Source of the DNA: Edaphobacter paludis
Lineage (GTDB): Bacteria; Acidobacteriota; Terriglobia; Terriglobales; Acidobacteriaceae
DNA length: 64,000 nt
NCBI RefSeq assembly: GCF_039993895.1
Contig: NZ_CP121194.1
Location: 2,170,001-2,234,000 of the forward strand
Reading direction: 5' to 3'
Numbering within the stretch: position 1 is the stretch's first letter; every line of letters begins with the position of its first letter. A program made the position numbers and the translations under genes. This document shows, one piece after another, positions 10,210-18,865 of this stretch. The notes beneath the pieces were generated by a model. The model was not told the DNA's origin. It saw only the letters and a program-made list of their open reading frames with translations, and ran no database searches.

Positions 10210-11181
10210 TCACGTTCGTGCAAATTGCTCTGCCCATGCAAAGCTTACAGAAATATTATGTCGCAGCCCAATCCGCATATCTTTCCTCCGCCGTCCAATC
10301 AATGAAGAAGGAAAGTCATGTACACAGTTGAGAGCGATAAGAGTGAAGAGCTTCTCAATATCGGCATAGACATGCGGTGAGTTCGCGAACTGCTGGAATC
10401 GCTTTAAAATCGAGGTCTCGTAACTGCCGCTGTATTTCTGATCGGTTCGTTTGGCATTGAGTACGCAGAAATCCTCAAAGCCGCGATCGGTGCCATCAAG
10501 GCGAAGGTCGAAACGGTCAATCACCAGTGCGCTCGCATCCTCAGAGAGGGAGAAGCGGGGCACGTCGATTCCACATTTCTCGGCGACCTTGAGACAGAAA
10601 TACTCGTTCGCCGCCAATTGCGGAAACTCATTCGGTTCCCAGAACTTCACAATGTGCGTCGCACCTCGATAGCTTTGCGACAGGCGTGCATCTTTTCTAT
10701 GGGCAGAGAAGGCATTCTCATCACGGACCAGAACTTTGGGCTGGACGCCGCTGATGTCTGAGAACGAGGCGAAGCGCTCGATAAGGTAGCGGAACAGATC
10801 ACCGCCACGTCGGCGTTCCAGGATCTCATCGACGGACTGAAAGGGGACATCCTCCTCCAGCTTTTCTTTCTGGCCGGTATAGCGAATGCGACCGACCTGC
10901 GAGCGACCCACGATGCCCAGCAGGTCAAAATCATCGAATGTCCCGGTAGCTTTTGCAAAAGCGAGTCGTAGTCGCTCGCGAAGCACGCCTTCCGGTAGAT
11001 TCATCTCGAAAATGGGCGCAAGCCCAAAACGTGTATCCCAGGATGCGAGGCGCACTGGCATCGTGACTGATACAGCGCGCATACCGATGGTTTCTGGCAG
11101 GTACACGAAAGTACTTCCGCGATCACCGGAGCGGTCGAGCAACCCGGCTTCAGCGCTGTCGGTCCAGACCTTGATCATCAT
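10210..11181 (-). pseudogene. hipA: HipA-family toxin kinase, C-terminally truncated
   Basis: 323 residues against 420-440 for the family. The HipA N-domain and core are clear (LPEGVLRERL, SGVQPKVLV, FDLLGIVGRSQVGRI, and LAANEYFCLKVAEKCGI). Homology ends abruptly after LFTLIALNC, exactly where the family continues into the catalytic loop (GDAHLKNF-like); about 40 unrelated residues follow to the stop. The catalytic Asp and the metal-binding DFG-like region are therefore missing and kinase activity is not expected. The start overlaps hipB by 32 bases, the normal hipBA order. Confidence 0.85.
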
Positions 11182-11449
11182 GATCCTCTTCCATGAGTTC
11201 TTCCAGCGTTGGGCGGCGTCCCGATGTTTCCTGAATCTTCAGTTCCATTCCAAGCACCGACAGGAGCTTAATGATTTTGGATAGCCCGAGTTCTCCGAGG
11301 CGGTCGTTCTCCAACGCATCCAGCGTGGAATGGCCGACTTTTGCCTGCTTTGCCAATGCAGCCTGACTGAGGCCTAAGGTTTTGCGTCGGACGGCGATTT
11401 CCTCGCCTATGGAACTGAGGCCTATGGGCGCCATCCAGTTAGTCGACAT
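11150..11449 (-). CDS. hipB: HipB-like XRE antitoxin/repressor
   Basis: 99 residues with a complete helix-turn-helix of the XRE/Cro type at about residues 14-68 (VRRKTLGLSQAALAKQAKVG). In hipBA operons the antitoxin binds operator DNA and the HipA kinase. The ORF is intact and overlaps hipA by 32 bases. Because its toxin partner lacks the catalytic loop, HipB may now act only as a DNA-binding repressor, possibly with the truncated HipA as an inactive co-repressor; this is inference. Confidence 0.85.
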   Translation of the reverse strand: MSTNWMAPIGLSSIGEEIAVRRKTLGLSQAALAKQAKVGHSTLDALENDRLGELGLSKIIKLLSVLGMELKIQETSGRRPTLEELMEEDHDDQGLDRQR

Positions 11450-11459
11450 CTCGCTGTGC

Positions 11460-11699
11460 GAGCCTTTGAAGCAGACTGGCTAAGGACGCAACTACCCAAC
11501 GGCAGCATCAACGTACAAAATTATCTGCAACTCGGCTCCGGTATTGTCCTGCGATAAATCGCGGATATCTCCGAAGGTTCCGTAAGACGCGGTAACCGCA
11601 CCGTGCGGCGTTGTCGTTCCGAGACCTGACTGGGTTGCCACGACGATAACAACGCTTGTCTTGCCACCGTAGAGGTCGCAAGCCACCCCACACTCTTGA
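11460..11699. other. no recognisable gene
   Basis: A 64-codon minus-strand frame at 11492-11686 (GTTTPHGAVTASYGTFGD) has protein-like composition, but I cannot name it. It has no convincing ribosome site and lies among remnants, so I treat it as unassigned. Confidence 0.25.
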
Positions 11700-11885
11700 A
11701 AGGTCTCCGCTAAAGAAATAGCAGACGATAACTACAACCTGGACAGGAAGAACCCACACGAGATAGCCGTGCACCATGGCGATCCTGTTGAGCTCATGCA
11801 GGAGTATGAACAGATCACGAGGCAACTCACCGTAGCGCAGAATGCCCTCAAGGCGGACCTAATGCAGGCGCACCGGAGAAAATGA
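11700..11885 (+). pseudogene. hsdM: C-terminal fragment of type I restriction methylase HsdM
   Basis: The last 61 codons of an HsdM-type N6-adenine methylase subunit: KVSAKEIADDNYNLDRKNPH followed by HGDPVELMQEYEQIT and a closing basic tail. The phrase around NYNLDRKNPH is a hallmark of the HsdM C-terminus. The catalytic NPPF domain is absent. The stop overlaps the HsdS start (ATGA at 11882-11885), so the native operon junction is preserved even though both genes are destroyed. Confidence 0.8.
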
Positions 11886-12085
11886 TGGATTTGCTACAGA
11901 CACATTTTGACATCGCCTTTGCCGCGCCTGATGGCATCAAGAAATTGCGAGAACTGAACCTCACCTTAGCCATGCATGGCAAGCTGGTGCCGCAAGATCC
12001 ATCTGACACTCCCGCCAGCCAATTGCTGCGCTAGGTCGAAGCGGACAAAAACGCCTGATCAAAGAAGGCAGGATACGACCGAAAA
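11882..12085 (+). pseudogene. hsdS: N-terminal fragment of type I restriction specificity subunit HsdS
   Basis: It starts MMDLLQTHFDIAFAAPDGIK, continuing to LVPQDPSDTPASQLL, a typical HsdS N-terminus. The frame hits TAG at 12032, resumes for a few codons (VEADKNA), then a frameshift is needed to read RLIKEGRIRPKKQ, the expected next segment. Homology then ends; both target-recognition domains are missing. This is a double-disabled remnant joined to unrelated DNA. Confidence 0.8.
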
Positions 12086-12113
12086 AACAGTCTGCAAAGG
12101 ACGATTGAACTAG

Positions 12114-12212
12114 ATTGTTCCGCTCGAACGTGTCTCCATGCCGGGTAGAACCGTAGTCCAGTGGGACAAGGAAGACCGCGCGGATCTCGGCATCATCAAA
12201 GTTGACCTGCTC
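12114..12212 (+). pseudogene. dnaE2: internal fragment of error-prone DNA polymerase DnaE2
   Basis: Thirty-three codons read [20 protein letters not shown] followed by [13 protein letters not shown]. This is the conserved segment of DnaE2-type polymerase III alpha subunits that precedes the catalytic domain. Sequence on either side is unrelated. DnaE2 proteins have about 1050 residues, so this is a small scrap. It lies 30 bases after the HsdS remnant. Confidence 0.65.
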
Positions 12213-12367
12213 TCCAAACAGCGCTGTATGTTTCAGGGCTGCCGTCTTTTCGGCTTCCATTGCATCTCCGTGAACAATCCTACGACTCTTGTCATAGCTT
12301 GCGGATTGATTATGGCGTAGATCCGGGCATAACGTGGTTTTGAATTCGCCGGACGAAAAGGCCCAGA

Positions 12368-12980
12368 ATGCAGAAGTTCAATCTCAAGGAACTAATCGAG
12401 TATAACGACAACAAGTTCAACCCTAAAGTCCTGGTCAATGAAGCAGGTACCGCATGGTGCTTCTCAATCTACGTAAAGGCAAATCTGTTCCGGAACACGC
12501 AAATCAAACCATTGTTACCGTCTACGCTCTCGTTGGTCACATAACTTTCTATGGGGGAACCGATTCATGTGAGTTGCGTGCGGGAGAGCTAGTGCGCCTT
12601 GACGCAGGCGTGCCGCACCGCCTCGAGGCACATGAGGATTCAGCGCTCTACGTCCTCGCTGCGGGCCAATCCAACGCGTCCGTCGCGGCGTCCGAAGAGT
12701 TGGACCTGCGCGAGGTTCCACGTTCCCTGCGTCATCGCTTGTATTTGAAAAGCTGGGTGCGCTCGCCGTCGGAAGTTCCTTTGTGCTGGTTAACGATCAC
12801 GATCCGGTGCCGTTGAGCAGGCAGATTGAGAGCGTGCGGCAAGGACAGGTGGCCTGGGAGTACATCCAGCGAGGTCCGGATATTTTCCGTATTCGCATCC
12901 GGCGGATCGTCCCTTCCAACGCTTCGGAGATTCCGGTTAAGGCACGGCAGGGAGCGGTTACGGGAATCAGCAGGCCGTAA
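12368..12980 (+). pseudogene. cupin + DUF2249 protein, two frameshifts
   Basis: Three successive frames read as one protein: MQKFNLKELIEYNDNKFNP (from 12368), then RMVLLNLRKGKSVPEH with the cupin strand motifs GELVRLDAGVPHRLEAHEDS (from about 12450), then VNDHDPVPLSRQIES and AWEYIQRGPDIFRIRI (to 12980), typical of DUF2249. One frameshift falls near 12450, the second near 12745. Cupin-DUF2249 fusions are often encoded near respiratory and nitrogen-oxide genes, consistent with the oxidase and NnrS-like remnants downstream. Not expected to be functional. Confidence 0.8.
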
Positions 12981-13023
12981 ACGTAACCTTGGCGTTCACG
13001 TAGCGAACATTATGGAGATAGAT

Positions 13024-14566
13024 ATGGCCACAGCTCCCCCAGATCTTTCAATTTTCCCGCAAAAGAATTATCTGAACAATGAGTATGGACTAAAATCATG
13101 GCTCCTGACGCAGGACCATAAGCGCATTGCCATCCTCTATATGCTCTCCACAATTTCTTTTTGTGATTGGCGGCGTGATGGCTGCGCTGATAAGACTAAA
13201 TCTACTGACTCCGGGTGGTGAGCTTGTATCCACGGACACCTACAACAAATTATTCTCGATCCATGGCCTCATCATGGTGTTCTTCTTTCTGGTGCCGGTA
13301 GCTCCCACTGTGCTGGGGAACTTTCTCATACCACTGATGATTGGTGCTAAGGATGTGGCCTTTCCGCGGCTGAATTTGCTGAGCTGGTACCTGTTTATGG
13401 GGGGTGGCTGTTTAGAGCTGTACATGATTGCCTTCGGTGGAGTGGATACAGGATGGACATTTACAACGCCGCTCGGTACTCACTACCTGAATACGCATGT
13501 TGTCGCGGCTGCGATGGGCATCTTCCTGGCTGGGTTTTTTCTTACTACGCGACATCAATCATTTTCGTTCTGGCCACACCCGTTGTTGCGATCACGATGG
13601 TGCTTGTTGCGCTTGAGCGGTTCACTGATATCGGCGTCTTCGATCCAAAGAATGACGGCGACCCGCTTCTCTTTCAACATCTTTTTTGGTTTTATTCGCA
13701 TCCTGCTGTGTATGTCATGATTCTGCCCGGTATGGGCATTATCTCGGAGGTGGTTGGCTGCTTCTGCCGGAAGCGGGTCTTCGGGTATACCGCGTCGCAT
13801 TTTCGTCTGTGAACATTGCGGTGTTCAGCTTTTTTGTCTGGGCCGATCACATGTTCATCATGGGCATATCCAACTACTCGGCGCTGGTCTTCTCCATCTT
13901 CAGCATGATGGTTGCGGTTCCTTCTGCAATTAAGGTCTTCAACTAGACTGCGACGATGTACAAGGGCTCGATTACGTTCGCTACGCCGATGCCTTGTTCA
14001 TTAAGCTTTATCGGTCTCTTCGCGGCGGGCGGAATGACGGGGATATTTCTGGCGGCATTGGGCATGGACATCCATCTGACCGGGACGTACTTTATCGTCG
14101 CGCATTTTCACTATGTGATGGTAGGTGGAATGGTGAGCGCATATATGGCCGGACTACACTTCTGGTGGCCAAAGATGACGGGAAGGCTGTATCCGGAATC
14201 GACGGGGAAGTTGGCTGCGGCAATTCTTTTATCGGCTTCAACCTTACTTTTTTCCCGCAATTTATTCTTGCCTACCTGGGTATGCTGCGGCGCTATCACT
14301 CCTATTCACCTGAGTTTCAGGTGTTAATGTACTATCCACGGCTGGGGTTTCAGTATTCGCCATCGGATATCTGTTGCCAGCCGTCTATCTACTTTGGTCG
14401 CTAAAGGTACGGGAAAGTTGCCGGAGCGAACTCCTGGCAGGCGGCCGGCTTGGAGTGGCAGGTTCAGTCGCCTCCGCTAACTGAAAATTTTATTGAGGTT
14501 CCCATGGTTACCGAGGAAGCCGATGCCTATGGCAAGATTGTCAATGAGATCGAAGTAACGCATTGA
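13024..14566 (+). pseudogene. ctaD: cytochrome c oxidase subunit I (heme-copper oxidase), multiply broken
   Basis: It starts MATAPPDLSIFPQKNYLNNE with a weak ribosome site. Pieces in three frames align in order with subunit [51 protein letters not shown] (histidines of the binuclear centre), [22 protein letters not shown] (heme ligands), and the C-terminal tail ending EIEVTH. There are at least four frameshifts (near 13150, 13540, 13810 and after 14230), a Trp-to-TAG change (FN-stop-TATMYKG at 13944-13946), and a deletion of about 30 codons near 13540. Reconstructed, nearly the whole subunit is present, so decay is fairly recent. Confidence 0.9.
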
Positions 14567-14609
14567 CTCTTAATATTGAAACCCGCTCCGGCAACAACGG
14601 AGAAGTGCG

Positions 14610-15372
14610 ATGAGCACTCCCCTGCAAATTCTGGACACAAACAAAAATGCCAAACGTGTTGCTGTGGAGCGGCAGAGCCAGCGGATTGTCTCTGCTTTCG
14701 TCATCACTGGCTTATTCTTCATGCTCTTGCCGGGGACCTTTCTTGGAGTCTGGAACCTGGTGGATATCTCAGAGGCACACCTGTCTTCAGCGCTTCGCCA
14801 GGCGTGGCTGCAGGCTCATGGGCAAGCGCAGATATTTGGCTGGATAGGCTCGTTCATTCTCGGCATCGGGCTTTACTCATTGACAAAAACCCAAAGCTCG
14901 ATGAACTTTCCGGCGCGCGCTGCCTGGGCTGCGTGGAGTCTTTGGACTCTGGGTATTGCGCTACGGTGGCTCGCACGCATTGTCATGTGGGAGTGGCGGA
15001 TTGTGTTGCCGTTTTCAGGGCTTCTGCAACTGACATCATTTTTATCCTTCTGCTACGCCATTCGACGGTACGGCCCGAAGGCATCTGCCTCACAGCCTGA
15101 AGCGTGGATGCGCACGATTGCGGCGTCGACGGTGGGTTTTCTGCTAAACACTTGCGATCAACTTTGGCCTGTTCCTCCGGCAGGCTTTCGCTGCTGCCTC
15201 ACCGGCTCTCCCGCATGTCATCGACCAGGAGTTTGTTCTTCTGGCAGTATGGGGGATTGTTGTTCCTACCATCTGGGGGTTCAACGCGCGCTGGCTGCCG
15301 GTATTTGCGGGACTTAAACCGACGAATGGCAATCGTCTTTTGTGGGCTTATGTGCTAGGCCTTTCGAGCTGA
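14610..15372 (+). pseudogene. NnrS-like multi-helix membrane protein, frameshifted
   Basis: The first 190 codons give a clean polytopic membrane protein with GLFFMLLPGTFLGVWNL, HGQAQIFGWIGSFILGIGLY and further helices. The HGQAQ..GW pattern resembles NnrS-family heme/NO-response proteins. Near 15178 the frame shifts; in the new frame the protein goes on as VIDQEFVLLAVWGIVVPTIW to LKPTNGNRLLWAYVLG and stops at 15370-15372, shorter than the family norm of about 400 residues. Its end overlaps the convergent TRIC gene by 18 bases, suggesting the 3' part was lost at that junction. Family assignment is moderate. Confidence 0.65.
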
Positions 15373-16023
15373 CATGCCTGGGATTGGTAGATGCCAACCA
15401 CGGAATATCGCCATGACTCTGAGCCAGAAACAGAGGATTGCGCCCACAATCATGGTCACAAAAGACGGGAAGTGCAGAAGATGTCCGATCACCACCGCGA
15501 TGCCGGCAGCAAGTGCGGCAACGGCGTAAAGATCAGCCCGAAGCACTGTAGGAGTCTCGTTCACCAGGACATCACGCAGTATTCCGCCGCCAATGCCAGT
15601 CAACATTCCCATCAGTGCCGCCATGATTGGGTTGAGCCCGGCGGCCAGCGCTTCCTGCGTACCGGTGACAGCAAATAGAGCGAGACCGGCGCCATCGAAC
15701 AACAAAACGGGTCTGCGGTGCACATCAATATGGGGATACCACAAGAATGTCACCAGCCCGGCGAGGAGACAGACTCCCAGATAACGCCAGTCGCGGATGG
15801 CTGCAGGCGGTACCGCGCCGATAAGCAGGTCGCGGGTAATCCCGCCCGCGTTCCCTGTCGCAAAGGCAAGGACCATCAAGCCGAATAGATCTAGTCTGCT
15901 CTTCACGCCGGCTGCTGCGCCGCTAAGTGCAAAGACGAAGGTTCCGAGCAAATCGAGTGCGACAAGAAATGGGCCGGCCAGATGTCGTCCGTAAATAAGA
16001 ATTTCGTTCACGATGCCAACCAA
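15355..16023 (-). CDS. TRIC-type cation channel family protein (UPF0126)
   Basis: 222 residues with two copies of a three-helix unit (LDLLGTFVFALSGAAAGVK and VLLFDGAGLALFAVTGTQEA), each followed by the glycine-rich segments GGITRDLLIG and GGGILRDVLV. This duplicated layout is diagnostic of prokaryotic TRIC homologues in the inner membrane, which conduct monovalent cations. The start overlaps the 3' end of the amidohydrolase gene by 16 bases, so the two are probably co-transcribed from the right. Intact. Confidence 0.9.
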   Translation of the reverse strand: MVGIVNEILIYGRHLAGPFLVALDLLGTFVFALSGAAAGVKSRLDLFGLMVLAFATGNAGGITRDLLIGAVPPAAIRDWRYLGVCLLAGLVTFLWYPHIDVHRRPVLLFDGAGLALFAVTGTQEALAAGLNPIMAALMGMLTGIGGGILRDVLVNETPTVLRADLYAVAALAAGIAVVIGHLLHFPSFVTMIVGAILCFWLRVMAIFRGWHLPIPGMSARKA

Positions 16024-17270
16024 GCATACGACGCGACGACCAGAGCCTTTACTCCCGTTTCTAGAGTGGGATGGATCACGGGTGCGAACCGCGGATTGTG
16101 GTTGGTCGGAAGCTCGTTGATTTTTCCATCTTTCTTGGCCTTGTCATAGACCCCTGGATCGTCGCCACCAAAGAACCAGTACACCGCTGGGGCGTGCCAC
16201 TCTGCTCCAAAGCATCCGAAGTCCTCGCTCGCCATGCTCGGCTTCGTCTGCTCCACAGAGCCATCAAAGAAGTTTTGACGAAACGCGTCAACGACCTTGT
16301 TCGTTGCATCGACATCGTTCGTTACCAAGGAATACCTGTCTAGGGGCGTGATCTCAGGCGGTTTCGGTGCACCTGCTGCAGCTGCTTCGGCATTAGCAAT
16401 TCGTTCGATCGCTGCGAGCACGTGTTTGCGGACTCCCTCATCGAAGGTGCGCACATTCAATTTAATGATCGCCTCGTCTGGAATAACGTTCTCTTTTGTG
16501 CCTGCCTGCAGGACTCCAATCGTCACCACGGCAGCATCGGTCGGAGCGACTTCTCGCGAGACGATGGTTTGCAGCTTCATGACGGTCGAGGCAGCCATGA
16601 CAACAGGATCAATGCTGGCCTCTGGCATCGAGCCATGCGCACCACGCCCAAACAAGCGAATTTGCAGGCTATCAGCAGCGGAGGTCACAACTCCTGTACG
16701 CCAATCGAGGTGCCCGGATGGCAAGCTCATGACGTGCTGTCCGAGCACGACATCGGGCTTCATAAACCGTTTAAAGAGCCCGTCGTCGATCATGGCTTGG
16801 GCACCCTGTGCTGTCTCCTCCCCTGGCTGAAAGACTGGCATCAACGTTCCCTGCCAGCTATCGCGGCTTTTGGCAAACAGCGAGGCAGCTCCAATCAAGC
16901 AGGCCACGTGCATGTCGTGTCCGCAGGCGTGCGCCACGGGCGTGGTCTTGCCATCAGGACCTGTCGCAGTAACAGTACTGGCATAAGGAAGACCGGTTGT
17001 TTCTTTGATGGGCAGTGCATCCATGTCGGCGCGCAGCATGACGGTGGGGCCATCTCCGTTGCGCAAGATGCCGACAACCCCCGTCTTCCCGACTCCTGTA
17101 GTTACTTCGAATCCGCTCTTCCTGAGATGGTCCGCCGCGATTCCTGCCGTTCGCGTCTCCTGCATCGACAATTCGGGGTGAGCGTGAATGTCTTTGTAGA
17201 TCGCCTCCAGATCCGGGAGCAATTTGTCTAGAGGTGCAAGCATCTCACTTGGTTTATTTCCATCTGTCAT
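16008..17270 (-). CDS. M20 family amidohydrolase (hippurate/amino-acyl hydrolase type)
   Basis: 420 residues, normal for the M20D aminoacylase-1/hippurate hydrolase group. Metal-binding motifs are present: HACGHDMH near residue 115, the PGEETAQGAQAMIDDG acidic pair near 150, and a late His in the C-terminal third. The dimerisation domain lies around residues 195-310. It should cleave N-acyl or indole-type amides in the cytoplasm (no signal peptide); the substrate cannot be set from sequence. Intact, upstream of and overlapping the TRIC gene. Confidence 0.9.
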   Translation of the reverse strand: MTDGNKPSEMLAPLDKLLPDLEAIYKDIHAHPELSMQETRTAGIAADHLRKSGFEVTTGVGKTGVVGILRNGDGPTVMLRADMDALPIKETTGLPYASTVTATGPDGKTTPVAHACGHDMHVACLIGAASLFAKSRDSWQGTLMPVFQPGEETAQGAQAMIDDGLFKRFMKPDVVLGQHVMSLPSGHLDWRTGVVTSAADSLQIRLFGRGAHGSMPEASIDPVVMAASTVMKLQTIVSREVAPTDAAVVTIGVLQAGTKENVIPDEAIIKLNVRTFDEGVRKHVLAAIERIANAEAAAAGAPKPPEITPLDRYSLVTNDVDATNKVVDAFRQNFFDGSVEQTKPSMASEDFGCFGAEWHAPAVYWFFGGDDPGVYDKAKKDGKINELPTNHNPRFAPVIHPTLETGVKALVVASYAWLAS

Positions 17271-17353
17271 CTCAGACTCCTGTGCTAATGCCCTATCGCA
17301 TCATCCGAGAGGAGAGCACCTTAGAGCAGCCGGCGCGCCCCCTAGCGCAATCG

Positions 17354-17899
17354 TTACTGACTGCGAGCCTCGTTCCCTGCTTCAGGAATGCCTAGAAACG
17401 TGATGCTCTGAGCGTTTAAGGTCATCCTGCCAGACGGCGCTTTGGCTCCGTTCATGGCAGGGAGGGCATCGTCCGGTTGAAGTTCGAGGACGCGTCCGTT
17501 TAACTGGGCGCTTCGGCTGTTAAGCTGTTGCGCTGACAGTGTGTAGCGCTTCGATGCTTTTGATATATCCATTGCCTGATGGCGCGAACTCGCGTTGATA
17601 ACAAGGAGTGCGACGCCACCGGATACACCTCTTAGGCAGTGCGGATGGTGATAAAGATCAGGCGAAGGCGAAGTTCCCGGCTGTAAGACTGTAGTTCCCA
17701 TGAGCCAGCGCCATAAAACGGCTGCCCAGAAGTTCGGTCGCATTTCAACGTTGGACGACTGGAATCGTTCATCGACTGTCCAAATCCGCTGCAGTTTCGG
17801 CGGGTCTGTTTCGCTCGATTGACCCTTCGCACAAACGCTGCTGATTGCGCATGCTGCGAAGGCGATGGTTCGAATGGGCAGGTTGAACGTGGTTCTCAT
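17354..17899 (-). pseudogene. GH79-like glycoside hydrolase, signal peptide joined to C-terminal domain
   Basis: The start at 17899 gives MRTTFNLPIRTIAFAACAIS, a good signal peptide, but within about 55 residues the sequence jumps to NFWAAVLWRWLMGTTVLQPG, HPHCLRGVSGGVALLVINAS and SAQQLNSRSAQLNGRVLELQ, typical of the C-terminal beta-sandwich of GH79/heparanase-like enzymes. The catalytic (beta/alpha)8 barrel is missing. The 181-codon frame is open, so it may still be translated and exported, but no glycosidase activity is expected. Family call from motif memory, moderate. Confidence 0.6.
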
Positions 17900-18092
17900 T
17901 GACGTGCTCCGACGGTGATCGACAACGCTGCGTGTGTTGGGAACATCCACCTTAGATTTAGATACAGCGGCCTGATTTTCGAGCGCTACAGGTATGATCG
18001 CCACACTCACAAGCTTCTGGAGTCAACTGCATCTCAACATCCGCGAAAGCTGCTGCAGTTAGTGCTCGAGTACAGCCAATCTCTTTCTGTTC

Positions 18093-18272
18093 TTATACAA
18101 CCGCTCCTCGAGCGGTCTGAGCTTCCGATATCACACTCTCTCTGCCTGTGGCTGCTCGAAACCCTTTTGGGGCGACATGCTCGAAAATCGCTGTCTCTTG
18201 TTTTTTTTTGAGCGATATCAAGACTTGCTCGTCCTGCTCGATAAACAAACGAAGAGCCTCAATTTCGGCCAT
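18093..18272 (-). CDS. possible small protein, 59 residues
   Basis: ATG at 18272 is preceded by a strong Shine-Dalgarno (AAAGGAGA, about 5-base spacing). The product begins MAEIEALRLFIEQDEQVLIS and is charged and helix-prone for the first 35 residues, then less regular. I recognise no family. The ribosome site is the main support; it could also be the 5' piece of a decayed gene. Confidence 0.35.
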   Translation of the reverse strand: MAEIEALRLFIEQDEQVLISLKKKQETAIFEHVAPKGFRAATGRESVISEAQTARGAVV

Positions 18273-18742
18273 TTCATTCTCCTTTCGATCTCAAGATAAG
18301 CAGACTGGGAACGCCTCTTGTTCTTGCCCGATTTGGCAAACGATCGAATTTCCCGGCCCCAGCAGTCGTGCCTGGGTTAACGTCTTCAAGTACGGATGTA
18401 GAGATCTCAAGTACGAATTCCTGGAGAGACTCGCTTCCGTGATCTGTTGATGGTTGCTCCAAAAGTTGAACCGCCGCCGCTCCGTCAGTGCACGCAATCA
18501 TACGCCTAGCTTGCGACACATTTGTGGTTTTCTTTTTGGAGGGCAACGCCAACTGGTTCCGCAGCTTCGACCATCTTCGCTCTACGCTCGAGTTCCGCCA
18601 AAGTCTCGAAGGAAGCAAGGCCTTGGCCCAGCGCCCTTCACAAAACCACAACCATCAATGGTATAAGCACATCGTCCGCACTCCTGTCGACGGCCAATTC
18701 TCTGCAAATTCCCAGGCAACCCCTCACCGAATTCTGCATCCT

Positions 18743-18767
18743 ATAAGCCGAAAATCCGCCGGCTTAT
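18743..18767. promoter_or_regulatory. inverted repeat upstream of PEP-CTERM gene
   Basis: Perfect 8-bp inverted repeat (ATAAGCCG / CGGCTTAT) with a 9-base loop, ending 98 bases before the chosen start at 18866. It could be an operator or a leader hairpin. The rest of 18273-18852 shows no credible gene on either strand. Confidence 0.35.
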
Positions 18768-18865
18768 TCTCCCCTTACGCTCCAGCCGTTCGTCTTCCTT
18801 CACCTTCCAACCCGGGCCACGCACCTAGCAGTCCTGGCAACATGCCAGCCATAGGAGGCTACCCA

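Noticed and set aside
9848..15372. General sequencing or assembly error as cause of the frameshifts
   Set aside because: Deletions, fusions and an inversion also occur in the window, and genes over 1000 codons long are undamaged, so most lesions are likely real.
16422..17231. Plus-strand open frame of 269 codons
   Set aside because: Antisense to the M20 amidohydrolase, whose metal motifs are intact.
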